This document shows, one piece after another, positions 54,379 to 64,000 of a DNA stretch of 64,000 nucleotides; the stretch's first letter is position 1; each line of letters starts with the position of its first letter. This DNA comes from Cyathus striatus (taxonomy: Eukaryota; Basidiomycota; Agaricomycetes; Agaricales; Nidulariaceae). A program made the translations under genes and the position numbers. A model generated the notes under the pieces. That model saw nothing but the letters and a program-made list of their open reading frames with translations, ran no database searches and was not told the DNA's origin. Location of the stretch: NCBI GenBank assembly GCA_025738555.1, contig JAOVFP010000005.1:5766001-5830000 (forward strand), in the 5' to 3' direction.

Positions 54379-57300
54379 CTACGTCCGAGCGTTGCCGAAG
54401 GCAATGGCTCGAAGCGTAGCGCTATCACCACTATTGTCGACAAGACGTTTAAAAATGCCGTCTTCCCTCCGAAGTAGAGCCTTCGGCGAGTCAAATTCAA
54501 CCTAAATTAACAAGAATGAGCAATGAAACAAATACATAGACAAGGACCCACTAGCTTCCCAGCGTCCAAAACGATCTGTCATAATGTGAGTGCAATTGAG
54601 TTACATGACTAAGGATAAGAATTATCGATACTTACAATCTTATCAGCATCCATAATAGTCTGAAGTCGGTGAGCAATTGTGATAACTGTCACATCGGAGC
54701 TCAATTTGGAGCGTAAGGCGTTCTGGATAAGGGTATCTGTCTTGTAATCTATGACAGGAATGTTTCTATTGGGTCAAAATAAATGTTCTGGGAATAAATA
54801 CCACGCACCGATAGCAGAAGTCGCTACATAAAAGACATTCGTGCACCGTCAACCGTGTATTCGGTACAATAAAACGAACAACCTACCTTCATCCAAGATA
54901 AGTAGTTTGCTTTCACGAACCATGGCACGAGCGAGAGCGATAATCTGGCGTTGTCCAACTGAAAGATTGGTGCCGCCACTTGCAATCTTCGTATCAAGTG
55001 TAATCCATGCTTCGTTAGCATCATCCCGAAGCGAAAATAATCCTGCGTATTTCAATGTAGCATTAAGCACAGAATCATCGTACTCATCGAATGGGTCAAG
55101 ATTCTTTCTCAAAGTTCCACTTAACAGTTCGGGCTGGGGAGGATCCGTTATATCAGGATATTCTGAGAAAGCATGAGATAGGATTTGATTGCTCACCATC
55201 TGTGGTATAATGGTGATACTGGAACGTAATGATTCGAGATTGATTTTATCGGTGGCTATTCCATCGTAATATACGTGTCCCTCAGTGAGGATGCATCGAA
55301 GCAATGAAAGCGTCAGCGTGCTCTGTTTAAAATTGTTTAGGGACCAGTGTAACGATTGCAGCACTAAATCACGTACCTTGCCACTTCCAGTCCGTCCCAC
55401 TGCGAAGAATATTAAATTCAAATGTTTGTTCGAAGTATAACTATTTGCTACTTACCGACTCCAACTCGTTCACCACCACGTATATGGAACGAGAGCCCAT
55501 GTAAAACCTCAGGGCTATTCTGTAGACCTTACATTCAGCGCACGCTCAATTATGAGGGAACATTAATCTTACAGCCGAGTAACGCGCTGACAAGTCTTCA
55601 ACACGTAGATCGCCGCTGGCGGGCCAAGAAGCTGGTGGCTTTCCTGCCTCCGTTGAAGGCTTCTCTTGCTCTACCTCGACATAGCTTTGAATACGCTCTA
55701 AACTATATACTGGGATTCAGAGACTGTTAACGTGGCACACAGGTGTGTATCATACCTGTTCGATTGTATTTCGAAATCGTTATACAGCCTGACACACCAC
55801 AGTATCATAGTGCAGAATTCGAGAGCCACAGTCAATGAGAAGCCCGTATTCGCCGCGTTAGCACTTCGCGTAAACACCAAATATGCTGCCAGTGAGGTGG
55901 TAAATAGTGCTCCGAGAAAGGCCATTCGAACGCCGATCCACCGATTGAGATTCCAAGAAACCCTAGCGATCCACGCATAGTGGTCGACCCTTGAGAGTAA
56001 TTCCTCTTTAAACGAAAGTTGTACACCATATGCGCGCACAGACACTGTTTTTAGCGACGTCAGTATGTTCACATACCGTGAAGGAAACACATAGACGAAC
56101 CAAGGCCGGCGACTGTAGCGCCAAAGTGTGCTATTATAGGTGCCTTTGCGTTACTAAAGTCATATCAGTATTAGTCGCATAACATCGAAAAGCATTCTAG
56201 CGCACCTCATCTCTCGTTTGACTGAGAGTTGAGCTTTCAGATAGATGCGCGCAGTCCAATAACCAACAATGGCGACGGCCAATCCTGGAAGCAAGAAGAT
56301 AGGAGTAAAGATAACCACGCCTCCAAGTTTGACTATAGCAGACACAACCAATTCTACTACTGCCGACCAGGCCTCGCCGAGCGGTTCGTCGACTGATCCC
56401 ATGTCCTGTGTACACCTTGTTATGATACGTGCGACTGGCGTTTCGTCGAGCCAGCTAAATATGAGAGTCGATGAGATGCACTAAAACTAATTGACCAACC
56501 CTACGTACCGGAGGGTACTCCCCAGGATAGAACCTACGAGAATATTGTGAATAATTTTGGCGGCCCGTAAAGTTCCAACTGCGTAGTGTATCATCGTCCC
56601 AGTTCGCATTATCACGGTTGCAATAAAGATGAAGAAATAGATGGAGAGATAGCTAAACTCGGCAGGGCCATGGTCAGTGAAATTTGAAACTAAACTTGCA
56701 AGAAACCATAAACAAACTATGACGCTTGCACAGGACGTCCTGTTTCATATTGAGACCCCCAGAAACCAAGATACCAGGTTTGGAAGTTGTTGGCAACATC
56801 AGCAGAAATAATACCGGTGATCCAAATGGTGAAGTAAAGAGCACGGTATTTGCCGCCCAATGCCGAAAGGAAGAGCTTCATTGCCTTCCACCCAACTCGT
56901 CCTTTCACAATTTCTTCTGCTATGATCAGCTTTCCGTCAGTCTTGCTTTTTGAATCTTCTATAGCTTCTACCGCTGGAGCTGATTCAGATGTGATATCCT
57001 TTGTGACTCGGAGAACATTGCTAGGCAGATGATCTATAGGTGTCGAGGTCTCGGTAGATATCACACCATCCAAGCCGACATCAACAACAAAATGAGCAAT
57101 AGGTCTGGTAAGGGCAACGTTATGGGTCTAGTGGATATTAGGAAGTAATCTAATAGAGTAATTAGAGGTGCATACCACAAGCAGAAGTGTCCGCCCCCTA
57201 ACAAGATCGCCCAGGAAACACTTCTCCACGATCCATTTCGACCTTCGTAACCAGTAGTCAGACTCTGCAGACAAACAAAGGTAAGAAAATCGCTTACGTA

Positions 57301-60300
57301 TGCGCATCTAGCGCAGCAAGAATATCGTCAAGTAGAATAATTTCTGCCGATGAATAGATAGCCCTTGCCAATGTGACTCTCGCCTGTTACGAGGTTAAGC
57401 TTAAGTATATACCCATACAAAGAGCGTGATCACCAAACCTTTTGACCACCGCTAAGATATGCTTTAATTATCAATGAAGCACCACAACTCAACTTTGGAC
57501 ATACCTTAAAGTTAACCCTCGCTCTCCGACTTCAGTCTGGTCACCAGCGTCAAATAGATCAATATCTTGCTTCAGGGCGCATTGATAGATAACTGCGCGC
57601 ACTCAGGACGATACAACTCCACATAAACTTGTCGTCATACCTTTATTATATCGACCCTCATCGAACGAACTTCCGAAGAGAATATTGTTCCGGATGGTAT
57701 CGTTTTGAACCCAGGACTCTTGGGCAGCATAAGCAACGCCTCCACCCCTTGGTAGGTTAAACCAAGCTTCAGAAGAAGATGGGATGAAGTGCATCTCGCC
57801 TACAACAGTATCTGAGCATTGATCGAGCATCATGTAGATATGATATACCAAGCAGAGCCATCAGCATCGACGTTTTTCCAGCGCCACTATTATAAATGCA
57901 TTAAGTATAAGGTTACTGTAAAGTTGAATATCGCGTACGTTGGTCCAGTGATCAAATTGACACATCCCTTCTTAAAGGATAGCTCCCCTTGAATACGTAG
58001 CCGAAATGACGGGGTCATCGTTCCATCTTCTTCGTTGGCCCAAGAGAAGGAACTATCTTTAAACCCAACAACATCTGAGCAATGCGCAGGAACATCTGAA
58101 TGGTGTCTTCTGGAGAAATATACATCAAGGAGCTCTGTGTTCTGCAGAAAATCATCCAGCCTATCCAGCGATATCTTTCCTCGGACCATTTTGTTTATCA
58201 TACTGGAAACCTTGTAGAATTCCATCCTGATTAAGGAAAAGACAGGCGTGCTTGAGAATACCTTTGAGGCTAAGTATCGTTTTTAACAGTAGTCTGCGTA
58301 TAAAATGGGCTGCATACCACTAAGCTCTTGTTTCATCACAACGGTGTAGAACGCAAATGTTGATATCATAATGGTCGCAGCAATAGCATAACTATATATC
58401 ACGCCAGCGAGGAATGAGGAACAAAATGAGTAATAAAGGTAAAGGAACACACTTTGACATGATACTCAGAGTATCGTACAGCTAATACATTAAAAAGTAA
58501 GTGGCGCACTCAAATAAAACTCTCTGTACTTACTTTGCGCTTCCAAAGCATATCCAATTCGTTTCTTCGACTTCGTTGTATCCTTTCATTCATCCTCGAC
58601 TCCCATGCAAATATTTTCACCATACGCAAGACATTTACAACTATATGCAGTTCAGAAAACTACATTTGCCAATTCCCTTACTAGCTGAACGTACCTTCGG
58701 TGACGGTTTGTACTCGTGCATCAGTCTTTAGGCAAAGGAGGAGACTAATTCATTAGTAGTAGCGGGAGATACTGACGTGGACGTACCAGCTTCATCTTCT
58801 CGGTTTGGATTGCTCCCAACTTTTTTACGATAAATCGAGGGACAGGCGACAGAACGACCATAGCAAAGAGCCCCACAAAAGCACTAAAATGGTAAATCAA
58901 GACGCGATTCAAGCCAAATGGAATTATAGCTCTACCTGACTCCAAGGATATTATAAAGAAACAGTATTCCAAAGCAAATCTGGAGGGGCGAGCCGAGCAC
59001 TAGTTGTGTGCACATAATCAGCATAGTAAATGAAAAACGAACATCATATCATCAACGCACAAGGGATCAAAAAGTCCACCGCCGTGGTCATATTAGACAT
59101 ATCGCTCGTCATAAGGTTATTCAGCTTCCCAATCATGTTATCCACTCGCGAAGTGGGCTTCTTCGCACCTGCAGCCCCTCCATCCACATCCGTCTGCGAG
59201 TTGTCACTTGCCTCTGCTTTCATTCTTATCCTCAGACTGTGTTCAAAAACAAGTTGAGTCAGCATGCTCTGCGCGTTTACCATAGTTTTTGTTACGACGT
59301 ATGTGAATGCTTGTTGAGAGGCGCCGTAAAGGAGTGGCCCGAGGAAGAGCCAGCCGATCCAGAACCAGGGGCGGATGATTGTGCTTGAGGCGCCGTGTTC
59401 TAGGTAGCTGTGGATTAGTTAGCATGTGAGAAAGTAGGGAGTAAAGGGGGAGACTTACCTCAGGATGCGGTTTATACCTATAGGTGCTCCGAAAGACGCG
59501 AGTGATTGGACGACCATGAGTATGCTTTGGATGATGAACTCCTTGCCTATAAGCCCCGGTCAGATTACTAGACGCATGATAGCCACTTGTAACGCACGGA
59601 ATACGCGTAACAACCTGAAGAATATGTGTCTTCGTTTGGCACCGGAGAACGGATCCAAGTGCTGCACGAGGAATCGATATCAACCCTGCACTTAAAAAAA
59701 CGGGACTCTGCCAAACGTACTGGGAACCCTTTCTCCTCAAGATACCCAGCACGGTCGGAGTCTGCCAACGGTGGCAGCTCCGTAGACGATAAATGCTCGA
59801 CTTTAGAAGCCTTCCAAATGATGTCGTCCATGAAAAAGTAGAACATCGCGGAAAAGATAGACGCTGTCTGTTCTGGGTTTGGTTTTGACATGGGTTTCTG
59901 CATTTCCGCAGTGAATATCTTATGTAAAAAAAATGGCGTTAAACGTACCGTAGGATCTACGGGCACATATTGACGAGGAATGAACAATGGTATGAACACT
60001 GCTGTAAAGTTAACTAATGCAAGCTTAGCCCATAAGAATGGCCCTTCGGCTATGTCTTGTGGGGTTTTGGTAGTAGTAACGAGAGGCCACATGTCATGGT
60101 AGGCGTAAATGGCAAAGATCACGAGGAGCAAGAAAACATTATGCCGGGTGGTTGTCGAGCTCCATCGATAGCTAACCAACGACACGCATGAGAGAAAGGA
60201 TGTATATAACTGAAAACAGATGTGTTACATGGATGTTTGCACATTTACAAGGCGGGAACTTACAAATGACATCGGTAGCGTCCATTGTTCCCATTCATAT

Positions 60301-60719
60301 AAGTGAGAGAGCCCATCGCTATCGCTTCCTTTTTGGAGGATTGTCGTGGTCACGGAAAGAACTAGCAAAGTTAGACATCCAATGAACCTTGCTAGCATAA
60401 AACTGAGTCTGATGAAACCTCCATGGGATTTCGCGAAGCGCTTGAGCATATTTTCAGACTCCAAATGATTGATTCTAGCTGAAATTCCTGCTACTGCGCC
60501 GCTTTTCCTTGAAGGGCATGAAGCTTGGAGTAATAGGACCAGCAGAGATATGGCAGTCGCGCTTAATGAGAGTAACTGAGGATCAAGAATGGTGTGTTTC
60601 CTATACTACGTGAGATTTGAGAAAATGACTATGCAATTGTTCACATACGCGTCGTATAACTTCGCCAGCCCATGTTTCCCAGTTCCTGCAAGAGATTCCA
60701 CTATAAAATGGAGGTCCAT
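54379..60719 (-). CDS. ABC transporter, ABCC (MRP/Ycf1-like) subfamily
   Basis: Full ABC exporter, about 1,400 aa in some 25 short exons; vacuolar or plasma-membrane export of conjugates or drugs is the family role. Start [20 protein letters not shown] at 60719 opens an N-terminal membrane region (TMD0-like: [28 protein letters not shown]). The ABCC hallmark [20 protein letters not shown] is near 59850, TMD1 at ~59600-58300 ([44 protein letters not shown]). NBD1: Walker A TGP.SGAGKTS near 57880, signature [15 protein letters not shown] near 57470, Walker [16 protein letters not shown], degenerate in the ABCC manner (D after the second D). TMD2 ~56900-55700. NBD2: [16 protein letters not shown] near 55380, [15 protein letters not shown] near 54950, LLILDE, H-loop [15 protein letters not shown] near 54660. 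End at 54379. Introns include a 63-nt frame-neutral one at 55136-55198. Confidence 0.88.
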
Positions 60720-61626
60720 CGCGTGAAGAAAGCGTGTATAGGTCGAGGATTGGATAGTTCACCTCTCGGGATTTTATCCCCTTCTCTATAAACTGCGATT
60801 CTAATAATAGTCGATACGGCTAACATGCTTATCGCAGTATCTTGGAGTTGTGATGGAATCCACATGCTCTCTCATACTCCTAGAAAAATTGGATACACCA
60901 GAATACACCTTTATTCCGGGGTCGTCGGTTACGATAATAACTGAAGCGACGAATATATAACCACATTCCTTGAAAGGCAACTGCGAGAAAGCAAAGTCAC
61001 TGTGCAGCTTGCATATGCTGAGTCTGCGTCACGCCTTTGCCGCAATGTTAAGTCTTCCGCTCCGAATCTCCTCCACACTAAAATGATTTTCCATTGTCTG
61101 CGCATAGTTGCGGACTCGACTGTGTAATTCAAACGTTCAAATATGCGCTGCGTAAAGGATTTCAATCGAGTTGAGTAGACATAGTGTACACTGTAGCCTC
61201 AGCACTGTAGGTGGAAGGCAGTTGGAAGATGGTGTCATCATCGTAGAAGATGGCGTGAAAGAGATTCCCACGATTGGACGCGACGACATTTCATCCGCAT
61301 CCCACGCTGAGCATCACACTCATTTGTAGCACTATCAACCTGGCAATAGCATTTTGCTTTGTAACCTTCCCTATGTTCAATGCGATGATTCTAGCATTTC
61401 TCTCCCTATTGCTGCAGATTTCTGCCTCCAATTGTCAAGGCCGTGTTGGAACACGCACTGTAGAATATTTTCGGAACTAATCTGCCCTGATTTCTGACGT
61501 CCAGCGTGACTGCCGCAATGCTTTTTGACAACCTGACATGGCTCAGCTAAGCGCCGGAGATGCTAGATGTTATACAAACTGTACGCTACCTTCCACATCG
61601 TATTGGAGCAGATATAAAGGATTACA
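60720..61626. other. Divergent intergenic region
   Basis: 0.9 kb between the ABCC gene (minus) and the NACHT gene (plus). A 68-codon frame at 61274-61480 has no support. TATAAA at 61613 is only 9 bp from the proposed NACHT gene ATG, so its role is unclear. Confidence 0.4.
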
Positions 61627-64000
61627 ATGGAAGAGAAGGACGAGTCATTATTATGGTCGAACTTGATCTGTAAGTCATCCTAACTTGGTGTATGCAGGAA
61701 GGAGCTCATTGAATATTCTATAGTTACTGGTAGCGTCGCCAAAGCAAGCAAGCGATTTCAGATCGAAATATCGGCCGATAATGGCCCTAAGATAGTGTGT
61801 CCAGTCGTAGTGGAAGGACCTGGGGGGCTGCATGAGCAGAGCCGTTTGCTGTAAGCTGCAACTCTTTCAGTTCAGTAGCCTGAAATCGGTCCAACCAGTC
61901 ACACTTGAAGTGCATTCCGGTTATCCTCTACCCTCGGTATCGAGGTTGTCCGCAAATCTAAATTACCAGGCATCAAACACACAGAAGGAAAATGTATTGC
62001 AAGCGTAGCAGAATTCATCAAGCAAGGCATGTTCTTCTTCAATGTTGTATGCAGTGTCTGTACTCAACCCATTGCCAGATAAAACGATCATCTTAAATGG
62101 CGGGATCGGTAAAATCACAATCAACATATCACTTTCAAAGGACCACGCAAACACCATAATGAAAGGAGTCGACGCGAGCCTCGGTGCTCTAAACACAAAC
62201 CCACTTTTTGGGAAAACATCTGATGCTATCGACAAAACTACATACGCTGCCACGGGTGTATCTGATACATTGAAGACACTTTCAGACGTGATTACACCGC
62301 TAGGGCAAGCCCTGCAACTAATGGTAAAAATTGGGGACAATCTTGCTGATGTATGCTATTGCGTTCTGAGATTGTTTTTTTACTGACCAAGGACAGGCTC
62401 ATCCGCTATTGAAAGCTTCATGGATTGTGCTGTCGTCTGTATACAAGGTACTTGCGTTCATTCGAAGTCTGTTGGGCTGTTTTGATGTTTTGATATATGA
62501 CAGGCTGTACAGAAACAGAAAACCCAAGACGACGCAGTCAAAGAGTTGGCTGAGAGCCTTCGCGAGATGCTCGGCGCTGCAAATGCATGCCCAGACCTTC
62601 GAGAGATCGAAAACACCACACGAGTTAGCGAAAGTATAGGCCTCGCTGCGTTGGACATCGCTTCGCTCATCGAGGAGTGCACCAGACATATATATATGCT
62701 ATGTACGCACATTTCGAGTATATGTTGAAAATACCTCACCTTCAGCCTTAGCGCGTGTTGCGCAAAGCCAGTTCAAGGATCTTGCTACGCGTGTTACTCA
62801 GTGCAAAGAACTATGCCGCGGTCTCCTGGAGAAGTTTGATCGACGTGTTCACTTGCAAAACCATTCGGACTTGAAGGATATTAAACATAGTCTTAACATA
62901 GAGCGTAGGTCATGTCATTTTATAGATGTTCGTAGTCACTGAGAATCTGCTACAGTTGAGACGAAAGAGAAGGAAGCGATATTGGAATGGTTGGATGCAC
63001 CCGACCCGTCGCTCAACTACATAGCTGCTCGTGAGAAGCATTGCAAAGGAACCGGAGAGTGGTTTTTAAAAAGAGGCGAGTATATGAAATGGAAGGCAGA
63101 GCCTAACCTGCCGTTAATCTTATGGGGTGCACGTACGTCTGCATTTCCTATGTTGTAGGCTACCGCTAAAGGCGTGTGTTTCGAATAGCTGGTTTCGGCA
63201 AGACAGTCTTATGGTAAGTATCGTCTTGCATCCCAGTGATCGGTTTGATATCTCAACGGCGTAGCTCGACTGTCATTGAAGATATAATCAACCACTGTAC
63301 AAATGCTGAATCCAAGGCTGCGTATGCTTACTTCATTTTTGACGGAAGAAACTTGGAGGCCGATTTTCAACAACATGGGAAATCAATTCGTTCGCTCATT
63401 AAGCAGCTATCATATCGATTCCCATCCTTTCCACTTCCCTTAAAGACTTTATACCGGGATGGATCACAAAAGCCGACAACTAAGAGCTTGGAGGATACTT
63501 TGTTGAAGATGGCCACTGAATTTGACGATGTGTTTATTATCATTGATTCATTAGATGAATGCACGGAATGGGACCGTCTTTCGCAATGGATTAAAGACAT
63601 ATCTGAGAGCCAGACGAGAAACCTTCACTTCTTTGCCACTAGTCGGCCTGAATACGATATCCAAGAAGACTTGAGAGCCGTCTCGCACAATGATTTCGTT
63701 CTTCTAGAAGACCATGTTTCCGAAGACCTTCAAATGTTTATTCAGCAGAAAGTCCAATCAAGCCGGAAGTTGAATAGGCTGACGCCAAGAATGGATGTCA
63801 CTGAGACAGTGTCTACGAATGCTAGTGGAATGCACGTACTACGCACTGCTATCTGTTAGCCAGTACTAATTTCTAATGTAGGTTCAGGTTGGTTGCGCTT
63901 CGTCTTGACCAATTGCAGCGATGCATCAGTGAGGCTGATATTGAAGAACAACTGGCGGACCTTCCGAACGACCTAGATGAGATGTACCGGCGGATGATTG
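61627..64000 (+). CDS. NACHT-domain STAND protein (NLR-like), 5' part
   Basis: Fungal NLR-type signalling ATPase, continuing past the window end. Proposed exon 1 61627-61669 (MEEKDESLLWSNLIF), then FTGSVAKASKRFQIEISADN; the link from there to SVLNPLPDKTIILNG (about 62054) is unclear, with a one-base or tiny-intron problem near 62030-62056. From 62054 the exons are clean: DHANTIMKGVDASLGALNTN..., LLKASWIVLSSVYK, AVQKQKTQDDAVKELAESLR..., ARVAQSQFKDLATRVTQCKE. This is a helical N-terminal domain resembling those of Agaricomycete STAND proteins (Goodbye-like). Then WLDAPDPSLNYIAAREKHCK, GTGEWFL, Walker A WGAPGFGKTVL built across two introns (63131-63230), Walker B VFIIIDSLDECTE (63532-63570), ATSRPEYDIQ sensor and LPNDLDEMYRRMI at the edge. 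Role inferred: non-self recognition or programmed cell death. C-terminal repeats lie outside the window. Confidence 0.8.

Noticed and set aside
61274..61480. 68-codon frame with hydrophobic N-terminus
   Set aside because: No promoter or conservation signal; lies in a divergent intergenic region and has no plausible splice partner.
61613..61618. TATAAA as the TATA box for the NACHT gene start at 61627
   Set aside because: Only 9 bp before the proposed ATG; it either serves a later start or is coincidental.

Overview
The window is nuclear DNA of a filamentous basidiomycete, most likely an Agaricomycete. Genes are split by many GT-AG introns of about 45-70 nt. The protein families are typical of mushroom genomes: DUF1479, DHA1-type MFS, an Agaricomycete F-box, a fungal alpha-arrestin, a GH5 steryl-glucosidase relative, ABCC, and a NACHT STAND protein. 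The retroelement is of the tyrosine-recombinase type common in these fungi.

Layout. 1-5.4 kb: the 3' end of a DUF1479 gene, a small coiled-coil gene, an MFS drug transporter (minus strand) and a lone tRNA-Glu(CTC). 5.9-24.5 kb: a family of three head-to-tail paralogues combining TPR repeats, two CCCH zinc fingers and a threefold-repeated C-terminal domain that I do not recognise. The first copy is broken by several frameshifts, the second has one, and the third is open throughout. Between the first and second copies lie a decayed tyrosine-recombinase retrotransposon and a 1.6-kb non-autonomous hAT-like element with 15-bp terminal inverted repeats and an 8-bp target duplication. 24.5-28 kb: repeat-rich and gene-poor, with a foldback repeat. 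28-35.5 kb: a large unrecognised protein, an alpha-arrestin with N-terminal PPxY motifs and a poorly resolved gene. 36-39 kb: a GH5 gene on the minus strand. 39.8-41.8 kb: a tandem array of intron-containing tRNA-Glu genes and their decay products. 42.4-46.9 kb: an F-box protein, a small secreted protein and an unknown ORF. 47.2-51.5 kb: two housekeeping genes sharing one short divergent promoter, NatC subunit NAA35/MAK10 and mitochondrial tryptophanyl-tRNA synthetase. 51.8-60.7 kb: a secreted six-hairpin glycosidase-like protein and a full ABCC transporter. From 61.6 kb to the end: the 5' part of a NACHT STAND protein.

Two points matter for reading the annotation. First, several otherwise well-conserved genes, including the two housekeeping genes, carry isolated single-base shifts, mostly in or beside short homopolymers. 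I suspect draft-assembly indels at least as strongly as real pseudogenisation, and I mark each site. Second, exon boundaries were read by eye from splice consensus and family conservation. Well-conserved genes are reliable to the base in most introns; start codons are less certain where noted.
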